From Streptomyces spirodelae (GTDB lineage: Bacteria; Actinomycetota; Actinomycetes; Streptomycetales; Streptomycetaceae), in assembly GCF_017676385.1 (NCBI RefSeq), contig NZ_JAFFZN010000042.1, positions 1 through 49,892 of the forward strand: a stretch of DNA of 49,892 bases, written 5' to 3'. Numbering within the stretch: position 1 is the stretch's first letter; every line of letters begins with the position of its first letter. Below are positions 9,047 through 16,889 of the stretch, in pieces. The notes beneath the pieces were generated by a model. It searched no databases, was not told the origin of the DNA, and saw nothing but the letters and a program-made list of their open reading frames with translations. Both the position numbers and the translations under genes were made by a program.

Positions 9047-10387
9047 GTGACCGCTCCACGTGCCTCCAGCGTCTCCGCCGTTCGGCGGCGTGCCGTCATC
9101 GACGCCCTGCGGCGCGGCGCCGTACCCGACAGCGGACTGGATCTGCTCGCGACCGGCCTGGACCGGTTCGAGGACGCTCTCGACGCCGAGTTGAACGCGG
9201 TCGCCTCCGGTGCGGCCGTGTTCAAAGCGGTCCGTGGCGAGTACGGGTCCGGGAAGACGTTCTTCACCCGGTGGCTGGGCGAGCGCGCCAAGCGGCTCGG
9301 CTACGCGGTTGCCGAGATCCAGGTGTCGGAGACCGAGACTCCGCTGCACCGGCTGGAGACCGTGTACCGGCGGCTGACCGAGCGGCTCGCCACCTCCAGC
9401 TTCCCGCCGAGCGCGCTGCGACCGGTGGTCGACGCCTGGTTCTACGCGCTGGAGGAGGACGCCCTCGCGGCCGGAGCCGATGAGGAGGAACTGACCGAGG
9501 AGGTCGAGCGGCTGCTCACCGCGCGGCTGGCCGAGGTCTCCCGTCATGCCCCGTCGTTCGCGACGGCGCTGCGCGGGTACCGGACGGCGCTCGTCCGAGG
9601 AGACGAGGCAACAGCGGCGGCCGTGCTGGCGTGGCTGGGTGGTCAGCCGCATGTGGCTGCCGCGGCCCGGCGCTCCGCCGGGGTCCGGGGCGACCTCGAC
9701 CACTTCGGCGCGTTCGGCTTCCTGCAGGGTCTGCTGACGGTGCTGCGCGACTCGGGGCACCGCGGGCTGTTCGTCGTCCTCGACGAGGTGGAGACGCTTC
9801 AGCGGGTGCGGTCGGACGCCCGGGACAAGGCGCTCAACGCACTTCGGCAGCTCATCGACGAGGTGCACTCGGGACGGTTCCCGGGTCTGTATCTGGTGAT
9901 CACCGGAACGCCCGCCTTCTACGACGGCCAGCAGGGCGTGCAGCGACTCGCACCGCTCGCCCAGCGGCTGGCCACCGACTTCACCACCGATCCGCGCTTC
10001 GACAATCCGCGTGCGGTGCAGATGCGGCTGCCGGGCTTCACCCAGGAGTCGCTGATCGACCTCGGCACCACGATCCGCGACCTGTACGCGGACGGAGCGT
10101 CCGCGCCGGACCGGATACGGCAGCTCGCGGACGACGCGTACGTCGCCGACCTCGCCACAGCCGTCGGTGGTGCGCTGGGCGGCAAGGTGGGGGTGGCACC
10201 GCGGCTGTTCCTGAAGAAGCTCGTCGGCGATGTGCTGGACAGGATCGACCAGTTCGCGGACTTCGATCCCCGGCAGCACTACCGGCTGACGGTCTCGCCC
10301 AGCGAACTGACCGAGGTGGAGCGGAACCTGGCAGCCGCCGCGTCGGACAGCGCGGCCTCGGCCGACGACGTCGAACTGAACGTGTGA
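9047..10387 (+). CDS. brxD: BREX-2 ATP-binding protein BrxD
   Basis: A 446-residue AAA-type ATPase (formerly DUF2791). Walker A is GEYGSGKT at residues 64-71 and Walker B is LFVVLDEVE with the acidic pair at 246-247. The ATPase core is followed by VITGTPAFYD, a probable sensor region, and a helical C-terminal domain. Family members are found in BREX types 2 and 6. I choose the GTG at 9047 because the family-like sequence begins directly after it. Only a weak purine-rich stretch precedes it, so the start is less sure than the reading frame. The gene lies 40 bp after pglZ and its stop overlaps the brxHI start (TGATG), so all four genes form one operon. Confidence 0.88.
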   Translation: MTAPRASSVSAVRRRAVIDALRRGAVPDSGLDLLATGLDRFEDALDAELNAVASGAAVFKAVRGEYGSGKTFFTRWLGERAKRLGYAVAEIQVSETETPLHRLETVYRRLTERLATSSFPPSALRPVVDAWFYALEEDALAAGADEEELTEEVERLLTARLAEVSRHAPSFATALRGYRTALVRGDEATAAAVLAWLGGQPHVAAAARRSAGVRGDLDHFGAFGFLQGLLTVLRDSGHRGLFVVLDEVETLQRVRSDARDKALNALRQLIDEVHSGRFPGLYLVITGTPAFYDGQQGVQRLAPLAQRLATDFTTDPRFDNPRAVQMRLPGFTQESLIDLGTTIRDLYADGASAPDRIRQLADDAYVADLATAVGGALGGKVGVAPRLFLKKLVGDVLDRIDQFADFDPRQHYRLTVSPSELTEVERNLAAAASDSAASADDVELNV

Positions 10388-12519
10388 TGTCGCCCGACCC
10401 GGTCGACCGGCTCGACCCCGTCGTCCTGCACCACGTGGTCAACACGCTCGGCTGGCCCGATCTGCGGTCCCTGCAGCGTGCGGCGATCGATCCCCTGATG
10501 GACGGCGAGGACGCGATCCTCCTCGCCCCCACGGCCGGCGGCAAGACGGAGGCGGCCTGTCTGCCGGTCCTCTCCGCGATGTCCGCACAGGGCTGGTCCG
10601 ACACCTCGGTGCTGTATCTGTGTCCGCTGAAGGCGCTGCTGAACAACCTCGTCACTCGCGTGGACGCGTATGCGCAGTGGCTCGGTCGCCGCGCACAACT
10701 GTGGCACGGCGACACCACGGAGTCGCAGCGGCAGCGCATCCGCACCGATCCACCGGACATCCTGCTCACCACGCCGGAGTCGCTGGAGGCGATGCTCATC
10801 GGAGTGAAGACCGATCACGCCACCGTACTGGGCCATGTCCGCACGGTCGTCGTGGACGAGGTGCACGCCTTCGCCGACGACGACCGGGGCTGGCATCTGC
10901 TGGCCGTGCTGGAACGCCTGCAGCAGGTCACCGGGCGGCCCTTGCAGCGTATCGGCCTGTCGGCGACCGTCGGCAACCCGCGGCAACTGCTCACCTGGCT
11001 GCAGGGCTCGGGTGCCGGGGAACGGCCCGGCCGGGTGATCGCACCGGTCACCCCGGCGCCCGCACCGAGCGCGGCCGGTGAACACCCCCCGGGCGAAGTC
11101 GAGCTGGACTACGTCGGCTCGCTCGACAACGCCGCCAAGCTCATCGCCGCGCTGCACCGGGGCGAGAAGCGCCTGGTGTTCTGCGACTCCAGGAGGCAGG
11201 TGGAGCAGTTGGGCGCCGCGCTGCGCGAGCGTGAGGTGACGGTCTTCCTGTCGCACGCCTCGCTGTCGGCGCAGGAGCGCACCAGATCGGAGCAGGCGTT
11301 CGCCGAGGCGCGCGACTGTGTCATCGTCTCCACGTCCACCCTGGAGCTCGGCATCGACGTCGGCGACCTGGACCGCGTCATCCAAATCGACTCCCCCACC
11401 ACTGTCGCCGCGTTCCTGCAACGCATCGGCCGCACCGGGCGCCGTCCGGGATCGATCCGCAACTGCCTGTTCCTCGCAACCCGCAAGGACGCCCTGCTCC
11501 AGGCGGCGGCGTTGCTCGTGCTCTGGGGGCGAGGCTGGGTCGAGCCGGTGACCGCACCGCCCGAGCCACGCCACCTGGTGGCGCAGCAGCTCCTGGCTCT
11601 CGTCCTCCAGCAGCACAGGATCGGCAGCCGGTTGTGGCCGGAGCAGTGGAGCGGCCTGGCGCCCTTTGACCGTTCAGCACAACCCATCCTGCGCCACTTG
11701 GTGGCCGAGGGGTTCCTCGATCAGGACGGCGAACTGCTCTTCATCGGCCCGGAGGCGGAGCGGCGCTTCGGGCGTCGCCACTTCATCGAACTCACGGCCT
11801 CGTTCACCGCTCCCCCGCAGTTCACCGTGGTCTCCGGTCGCACGGAGATCGGGCAGACCGACCCCTCGGTGCTGACCGAGGAACGCCCCGGGCCGCGTCG
11901 GCTGCTGCTCGGTGGCCGAAGCTGGCAGGTGACCTTCATCGACTGGGGCCGCAAGCGCGTCTTCGTCGAACCGGCGGACGGCGGTGGCGTCGCCAAGTGG
12001 ACGAACGGCTCGCTCGCAGGACTGTCGCACGCGCTCACCCGTGCGATGCGCGACGTGCTCCTGGGCGCTGATCCGCCTGTCTCCCGCACCCGGCGAGCCG
12101 AAGCGTGTCTGGCCGAGTGGCGCCAGGAGGACGCTCCGGGACTGGTCCACCCTGGCGGCACGCTGGTGACCCGGTGCGGCACCGACGTGCGGTGGTGGAC
12201 CTGGGCCGGCTACCGCGCCAATGCCACGCTCGCCGCCACACTGCCCTCGGTGGCCGATCCCGTCCAGCGGCCGACCGACTGCTTCGTCCGGTTGCGCGAG
12301 GACCTGACACCCCAGATGTGGCGCACCGCCCATGAAGGCGCCGATGGCGGGACCGCGCTGGTCCTGCCGGACGTGGACCCGCGTGCGGTGCGCGGGCTGA
12401 AGTTCTCCGCCGCCCTGCCCGAGCGGCTGGCGGTCGCGACGGTCGCGGCCCGGCTCGCCGACTTCGACGGCGCTGCGGCGGCACTGCGGGAGCCGGTGCG
12501 CTTCCACGTAACGCCGTAG
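10387..12519 (+). CDS. brxHI: BREX-2 superfamily 2 helicase BrxHI (Lhr-like)
   Basis: A 710-residue DEAD/DEAH-type helicase. Motif I is APTAGGKT (47-54), motif Ia is PLKALLNNL, motif II is DEVH (157-160) and motif III is SAT (192-194). The second RecA domain has STSTLELGIDVGDLD and QRIGRTGRRPG, the Lhr-like signature. A C-terminal region of about 330 residues follows and probably guides nucleic acid binding. In Goldfarb's BREX classification brxHI is a type 2 component beside brxD. The ATG at 10387 overlaps the brxD stop by one base; a GTG one codon upstream is also in frame. No further defence gene follows: the next gene, 91 bp on, is a two-component regulator. Confidence 0.9.
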   Translation: MSPDPVDRLDPVVLHHVVNTLGWPDLRSLQRAAIDPLMDGEDAILLAPTAGGKTEAACLPVLSAMSAQGWSDTSVLYLCPLKALLNNLVTRVDAYAQWLGRRAQLWHGDTTESQRQRIRTDPPDILLTTPESLEAMLIGVKTDHATVLGHVRTVVVDEVHAFADDDRGWHLLAVLERLQQVTGRPLQRIGLSATVGNPRQLLTWLQGSGAGERPGRVIAPVTPAPAPSAAGEHPPGEVELDYVGSLDNAAKLIAALHRGEKRLVFCDSRRQVEQLGAALREREVTVFLSHASLSAQERTRSEQAFAEARDCVIVSTSTLELGIDVGDLDRVIQIDSPTTVAAFLQRIGRTGRRPGSIRNCLFLATRKDALLQAAALLVLWGRGWVEPVTAPPEPRHLVAQQLLALVLQQHRIGSRLWPEQWSGLAPFDRSAQPILRHLVAEGFLDQDGELLFIGPEAERRFGRRHFIELTASFTAPPQFTVVSGRTEIGQTDPSVLTEERPGPRRLLLGGRSWQVTFIDWGRKRVFVEPADGGGVAKWTNGSLAGLSHALTRAMRDVLLGADPPVSRTRRAEACLAEWRQEDAPGLVHPGGTLVTRCGTDVRWWTWAGYRANATLAATLPSVADPVQRPTDCFVRLREDLTPQMWRTAHEGADGGTALVLPDVDPRAVRGLKFSAALPERLAVATVAARLADFDGAAAALREPVRFHVTP

Positions 12520-12548
12520 TAAGCAGGGCCGCTGTCGGCGGCACCCGT

Positions 12549-12587
12549 TCTCAGCTGTCCCCCAGCCTTTTCACAGCGTTCTCTCAG
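12549..12587 (+). promoter_or_regulatory. Four 11-bp-phased CTCAG-type repeats before the response regulator
   Basis: Hexamers TCTCAG (12549), CCCCAG (12560), TCACAG (12571) and TCTCAG (12582) start exactly 11 bp apart. They lie just before the response regulator ATG at 12611. OmpR/PhoB-family regulators, including Streptomyces PhoP, bind 11-bp direct repeats, so this is a likely autoregulatory operator for the downstream regulator. The same pattern recurs at 14962-15000. Confidence 0.65.
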
Positions 12588-12610
12588 GTTCGGCGTGCAG
12601 GGTGCGGCAC

Positions 12611-13375
12611 ATGGACGAGAAGACGGTGTCCGCTGCGCGTGCCGGGGCGCTGGGGCAGGAGCCGTTGCGGCGGCCGAACGGCAGGGCGGTGCGCATCCTG
12701 GTGGTCGATGACGAGCCGTCGCTGACGGAGTTGCTGTCGATGGCTCTGCGGTACGAGGGGTGGCAGGTGCGGGCCGAGGGCGGCGGGGATGCGGCGGTCC
12801 GTGCCGCGCGGGAGTGGCGGCCGGATGCCGTGGTGCTCGATGTGATGCTGCCCGATGTGGATGGGCTCACGGTGCTCAGGCGGCTGCACGCGGGGACGCC
12901 GGGGATCCCGGTGCTGTTCCTGACCGCGCGGGACGCGGTCGAGGACCGGATCGCCGGGCTGACGGCGGGAGGGGACGACTATGTGACCAAGCCGTTCAGC
13001 CTGGAAGAGGTGATCGCGCGGCTCCGGGGGCTGCTGCGGCGGGCCGGTGCGACCGCCGCAGGGCAGCCGTCGTCGCTCCTGGTGGTCGGCGATCTGACCC
13101 TGGACGAGGACACCCACGAGGTGACGCGGGGCGGAACCGAGATCCAGTTGACCGCCACCGAGTTCGAGCTGCTGCGCTATCTGATGCGCAACCCGCGCCG
13201 GGTGCTGAGCAAGGCGCAGATCCTCGACCGGGTGTGGTCCTACGACTTCGGCGGCCAGGGCAACGTCGTGGAGCTCTACATCTCGTATCTGCGGCGGAAG
13301 ATCGACGCCGGGCGGTCCCCGATGATCCACACACGGCGCGGGGCCGGCTATCTGCTCAAGCCCGCCGCGGAGTGA
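12611..13375 (+). CDS. OmpR/PhoB-family response regulator
   Basis: A 254-residue two-component response regulator. After a 27-residue N-terminal extension, the receiver domain has ILVVDDEPS, phosphoacceptor Asp77 (VVLDVMLPDVDG), LFLTARD and Lys127 in YVTKPFS. A winged-helix DNA-binding domain (about 155-250) follows, with TATEFELLRYLMRNPRRVLS, 'ILDRVWSYDF', 'VELYISYLRRK' and 'IHTRRGAGYLL'. The ATG at 12611 is used; a GTG three codons earlier is possible. The cognate kinase starts 23 bp after its stop. Phased repeats overlap the presumed promoter and suggest autoregulation. The stimulus is unknown. The adjacent glycosyltransferase, preceded by the same repeats, is the obvious candidate target. 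Confidence 0.92.
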   Translation: MDEKTVSAARAGALGQEPLRRPNGRAVRILVVDDEPSLTELLSMALRYEGWQVRAEGGGDAAVRAAREWRPDAVVLDVMLPDVDGLTVLRRLHAGTPGIPVLFLTARDAVEDRIAGLTAGGDDYVTKPFSLEEVIARLRGLLRRAGATAAGQPSSLLVVGDLTLDEDTHEVTRGGTEIQLTATEFELLRYLMRNPRRVLSKAQILDRVWSYDFGGQGNVVELYISYLRRKIDAGRSPMIHTRRGAGYLLKPAAE

Positions 13376-13398
13376 GGGAAGAGCAAGGGAGCACGGAC

Positions 13399-14997
13399 AT
13401 GTCCCGGTTCTTCGGCCGGCTGCGAGCCCGGTTGCGGATGCGCCGCTCCCTACGGGCCCGGCTGGTGTTCTCGGCGGTGGCGATGATCGCTGTGGTGGCC
13501 GCTGTGATCGGAGCGGTGACGACGATCGCCCTGCACACGTATCTGTACCAGCAGCTCGACAACCAGCTCGCAGATGTCTCCTTCCGCGCCGCCGGACCGG
13601 GGCCCCCGGGCCATCCGCGGCCACCGGGGCTGGAGAAGCTGCGCTTTCTGGAAGTCGGCGGGCAGCCGGTGGGCACCATCGGAGCCTTTGCCGAGGAGTC
13701 CGACAAGGGCACCTCCGGCCGCGCATCCGACCGCGCGTTCGCCTCCGCGGCGCGCAGCGTGCAGCAGAAGCCGGCCGACGGCAGGCCCGGCGTCGGTATC
13801 CGGCCGTTGAGCAGCGAGCAGTCAGCGGCGCTCGCCTCGGTGCCGCGGGACGGCCGACCGCACACGGCCGGCGTGCCGAAGCTGGGCAGCTACCGGGTGA
13901 CCTCCGTACACGTGGCGGACGGCACGCTGCTGGTGGGCCTGCCGACCGACAGCGTCGACGACACGATCAGCACCCTCGTGCTGGTCGAGGTGTGCGTGGC
14001 CGGTGCCGGGCTGCTGGGCGCCGGGCTCGCGGGCGCGGCGTCGGTACGGGTCGCACTGCGGCCGCTGCGGCGGATGGCGCACACCGCGACGCGGGTCTCC
14101 GAACTGCCGCTGCACAGCGGCGAGGTGCGGCTGCGCGAGCGGGTACCGGTGCGGGACACCGACCCGGAGACGGAAGTCGGGCAGGTCGGCGCAGCCCTCA
14201 ACCGGATGCTCGGGCACGTGGGATCGGCCCTCGCGGCACGGCACGACAGCGAGCAGCGGCTGCGCCGGTTCATCGCCGACGCCAGCCACGAGTTGCGTAC
14301 CCCACTGGCGTCGATCCGCGGGTACGCGGAGCTGTCACGCCGGCAACGGGGCGACCCGCCTCCCGGCTCGGGTTCCCACGCGGGGGCGGGCACCGAATAC
14401 GCCCTGCAACGGATCGAGTCCGAGGCCGTGCGCATGACGGGGCTGGTGGAGGATCTGCTGCTGCTGGCGCGGCTCGACGCGGGCCGCCCGTTGGAGCGCC
14501 GCCCGGTGGACGTCTCGGCGCTGGTGGTCGACGCGGTAAGCGACGCGCGGGTGGCCGGGCCCGAGCATGTGTGGCGGCTGGAAGTGCCCTCGTCGCCGCT
14601 GTCGGTGACGGGTGACGAGGGGCGGCTGCGGCAGGTGCTGGCCAATCTGCTGGCCAACGCCCGTACCCACACTCCACCGGGGACGACCGTGAGGGCCCGA
14701 CTCGCGCTCGACGGCGAGCAGGTCGAGGTGCGGGTCGTGGACGACGGTCCCGGTATCCCCGAGGGCATCCAGGAGCGGGTCTTCGAACGGTTCGCACGGG
14801 GTGATGCCTCGCGCTCCCGCAACCATGGCAGCACCGGACTCGGACTGGCGATCGTGGCCGCCGTGGTGGCAGCGCACCAGGGCGACGTCCGGGTCGTCAG
14901 CCGACCGGGGCGCACCGTGTTCACGGTACGCCTGCCCGCGAGTTGCGCCGGCTCCGGCAGCTCACAGGCGCCTCACAGCCTGGCCACACCGGGCTGA
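13399..14997 (+). CDS. Membrane sensor histidine kinase
   Basis: A 532-residue kinase, partner of the preceding regulator. Transmembrane helix 1 is at about residues 22-46 and helix 2 at about 190-217. They flank an extracytoplasmic domain of roughly 145 residues rich in Pro, Gly and charged residues, with no cysteine. A HAMP linker follows, then the H-box FIADASHELRTPLASIRGY with His297, the N-box LANLLANARTHTPPGT, VVDDGPGIPEG and GSTGLGLAIV. The ATG at 13399 is preceded by AAGGGAG at an ideal distance. The 3' end of the gene, including its stop codon, carries a four-copy 11-bp repeat that probably serves as operator for the next gene. Confidence 0.92.
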   Translation: MSRFFGRLRARLRMRRSLRARLVFSAVAMIAVVAAVIGAVTTIALHTYLYQQLDNQLADVSFRAAGPGPPGHPRPPGLEKLRFLEVGGQPVGTIGAFAEESDKGTSGRASDRAFASAARSVQQKPADGRPGVGIRPLSSEQSAALASVPRDGRPHTAGVPKLGSYRVTSVHVADGTLLVGLPTDSVDDTISTLVLVEVCVAGAGLLGAGLAGAASVRVALRPLRRMAHTATRVSELPLHSGEVRLRERVPVRDTDPETEVGQVGAALNRMLGHVGSALAARHDSEQRLRRFIADASHELRTPLASIRGYAELSRRQRGDPPPGSGSHAGAGTEYALQRIESEAVRMTGLVEDLLLLARLDAGRPLERRPVDVSALVVDAVSDARVAGPEHVWRLEVPSSPLSVTGDEGRLRQVLANLLANARTHTPPGTTVRARLALDGEQVEVRVVDDGPGIPEGIQERVFERFARGDASRSRNHGSTGLGLAIVAAVVAAHQGDVRVVSRPGRTVFTVRLPASCAGSGSSQAPHSLATPG

Positions 14998-15000
14998 CAG
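14962..15000 (+). promoter_or_regulatory. Second set of 11-bp-phased TCACAG repeats, before the glycosyltransferase
   Basis: Hexamers TCACAG (14962), TCACAG (14973), CCACAC (14984) and TGACAG (14995) start exactly 11 bp apart. The last one contains the kinase stop codon, and the array lies 24 bp before the glycosyltransferase ATG. It matches the array before the response regulator in unit, period and orientation. The simplest reading is that the regulator controls this gene directly. Confidence 0.6.
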
Positions 15001-15023
15001 GCCCGCCCGCGACGGTCGGTCAC

Positions 15024-16268
15024 ATGAGCGTTCAAACCGATCTCACCGCGGGCGGTGCCCTTCCGGCCCGCCGCCATCTGCCGTCCCGGACGCCCGCCAC
15101 CGTGCTGGACGTGGTGGTGCCCGTCTACAACGAGGAGGCGTCCCTGGGGCCCTGCGTCCGGCGGCTGCACTCCTTCCTGACCCGCCACTTCCCCTACGGC
15201 TTCCGTATCACCGTCGCGGACAACGCCAGCCGGGACCGCACCCAGGAGGTGGCCCGCGAGCTGGTGGAGGAGTTCGACTCGGTCTCGCTGGTGCGTCTGG
15301 AGGAGAAGGGGCGAGGGCGCGCCCTGCGCACTGTGTGGGCCGCCTCCGACGCTCCGGTGCGCGCCTATATGGACGTCGATCTGTCCACCGACCTCAACGC
15401 GGTGCTTCCGCTGGTCGCACCGCTCATCTCCGGGCACTCCGATGTCGCCACAGGCAGCCGGCTGGCCTCCGGTTCGCGTGTCGTACGCGGCCCGAAACGC
15501 GAGGTTCTCTCGCGCGGATACAACCTGCTGCTGCGCGGTTCGCTGGCTGCCCGGTTCTCGGACGCACAGTGTGGCTTCAAGGCCGTACGCGGCGAGGTGG
15601 CGGACCGGCTGCTGCCCCTGGTGCAGGACAACGGCTGGTTCTTCGACACCGAGTTGCTGGTACTGGCCGAGCGTGCCGGACTGCGCATCTACGAGGTGCC
15701 GGTCGACTGGGTGGACGACCCGGACTCGCGCGTCGACATCCTGCGCACCGTGACCGACGACCTCAAGGGCGTCTGGCGGGTCGGACGGGCACTCGCGAGC
15801 GGCGCGCTGCCGCTCGACCGGCTGCGCCGCCCCTTCGGCGACGACCCGCGCGACCGTCACCTCGCCGACGTGCCCGGCGGGCTGCCGCGGCAGCTCATCG
15901 GCTTCTGCCTCGTCGGCGCGCTGAGCACGCTGCTGTATCTGGCGCTCTACTCACTGCTCCGGCAGGGCATGGGCGCCCAGGCTGCCAATGCGCTCGCCCT
16001 GCTGCTGTCGGCGCTCGGGAACACCACAGCGAACCGGCGGCTCACCTTCGGCGTACGCGGCCGCGAACGCGCCGTGCGCCATCAGGCCCAGGGGCTGCTC
16101 GTGTTCGGCGTCGGTCTGGCACTGACCAGTGGCTCGCTCGCCGCGCTGGACACTGCCGCGGCCGGTGCTCCGCACAGCGCCGAGTTGGCCGTCCTCGTCT
16201 GCGCCAACCTCGCCGCCACGGTGCTGCGGTTTCTCCTCTTCCGTGCCTGGGTCTTCACCCGCACGTGA
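15024..16268 (+). CDS. Family 2 glycosyltransferase fused to a GtrA-like membrane domain
   Basis: A 414-residue protein. The N-terminal 270 residues are a GT-A fold glycosyltransferase of the dolichyl/polyprenyl-phosphate sugar synthase type. They carry LDVVVPVYNEEASLG, ITVADNASRDRT, a YMDVDLSTDL metal-binding segment and DAQCGFKA. The C-terminal part, from about residue 288, has four hydrophobic helices (GFCLVGALSTLLYLALYSLL, then a NTTANRRLTFG loop) typical of GtrA-family lipid-linked sugar translocases. The protein would load a sugar onto a membrane lipid and could also assist its flipping. The ATG at 15024 is the only sensible start, though its ribosome site is weak. It follows the two-component genes in the same direction. 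Confidence 0.88.
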   Translation: MSVQTDLTAGGALPARRHLPSRTPATVLDVVVPVYNEEASLGPCVRRLHSFLTRHFPYGFRITVADNASRDRTQEVARELVEEFDSVSLVRLEEKGRGRALRTVWAASDAPVRAYMDVDLSTDLNAVLPLVAPLISGHSDVATGSRLASGSRVVRGPKREVLSRGYNLLLRGSLAARFSDAQCGFKAVRGEVADRLLPLVQDNGWFFDTELLVLAERAGLRIYEVPVDWVDDPDSRVDILRTVTDDLKGVWRVGRALASGALPLDRLRRPFGDDPRDRHLADVPGGLPRQLIGFCLVGALSTLLYLALYSLLRQGMGAQAANALALLLSALGNTTANRRLTFGVRGRERAVRHQAQGLLVFGVGLALTSGSLAALDTAAAGAPHSAELAVLVCANLAATVLRFLLFRAWVFTRT

Positions 16269-16299
16269 GTGCGCCTTCTCAGAGAGGAATGCGTCCCGA

Positions 16300-16369
16300 A
16301 GGGGCGCGGGGAACTGCGCGCCCAGCCACCGCCCTACCGGCAGTCGGCCGGACGCTCCCCCGCGCCCCT
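16300..16369. repeat. Dispersed Streptomyces GC-rich inverted repeat / likely bidirectional terminator
   Basis: AGGGGCGCGGGG (16300-16311) pairs perfectly with CCCCGCGCCCCT (16358-16369) across a 46-base loop. The motif AGGGGCGCGGGGAACTGCGC is, from general familiarity, a very common intergenic repeat in Streptomyces genomes. It sits between the convergent glycosyltransferase and phospholipase genes, so it may act as a terminator for both. Confidence 0.6.
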
Positions 16370-16406
16370 ACGGCGAGCCCCGCCGAACCGGGGAGTTCCA
16401 TCGCGG

Positions 16407-16889
16407 TCAGGCTGCCTTGTCAGCGCCCTTCAGGCCAAAAATATCGACGGCGTGATAGTAGGTCCACGCCGTCGAGTTGCAGGCGGCTTTCGTCGCCCCG
16501 GAGTACCGGTTGCACACTCTCTTGAGGTCTTCGTAGAACGCCGAGTCGATACGCGACTTGTTCGCGGAGAAGGCGCCGATCGCCTTGTAGTTGCGGTAGC
16601 CGAAGTCATGGCGGGCGCAGGCGTTCTGGAAGGGGAAGCCGAACGGGTTGTCGGGGGATGAACTGCAGTAGTCCGTCGACCAGTCGAACCCGTACGCCGC
16701 CCAGTCGCCCTGATTCTGCCGGGCGGCGTACCAGGCGTTGTAGCTCGACGCGCTGGTCTGCGTCCACGAGCTGAGGACCTGCAGTTTGTCGGCGGGGGCT
16801 GCCGAAGCGGAGCCGGCCGGGACGAGTACGGCGGGAAGCGCCAGAGCGGCGGCGGTGAGCGGGACAGCGAAGCGGCGGCACATTCTCAT
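16407..16889 (-). CDS. Secreted phospholipase A2, prokaryotic SlaA type
   Basis: A 160-residue precursor. Residues 1-30 form a Sec signal peptide (RR, then a hydrophobic core, ending SASA) with cleavage before APADK. The mature protein is about 130 residues and closely follows the Streptomyces violaceoruber enzyme as remembered. It has FDWSTDYC, DNPFGFPF and the catalytic block ACARHDFGYRNY, where His94/Asp95 become His64/Asp65 in mature numbering. Four cysteines (75, 91, 126, 137) can form two disulfides. It hydrolyses the sn-2 ester of phospholipids outside the cell using calcium. The ATG at 16889 has a near-perfect GGAGG five bases upstream. It ends with a short basic tail GLKGADKAA. Confidence 0.93.
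   Translation of the reverse strand: MRMCRRFAVPLTAAALALPAVLVPAGSASAAPADKLQVLSSWTQTSASSYNAWYAARQNQGDWAAYGFDWSTDYCSSSPDNPFGFPFQNACARHDFGYRNYKAIGAFSANKSRIDSAFYEDLKRVCNRYSGATKAACNSTAWTYYHAVDIFGLKGADKAA

Noticed and set aside
2117..12519. Integrated element or prophage boundaries around the BREX genes
   Set aside because: I looked for a tRNA gene, integrase or flanking direct repeats on either side and saw none, so I do not call a defined mobile element.
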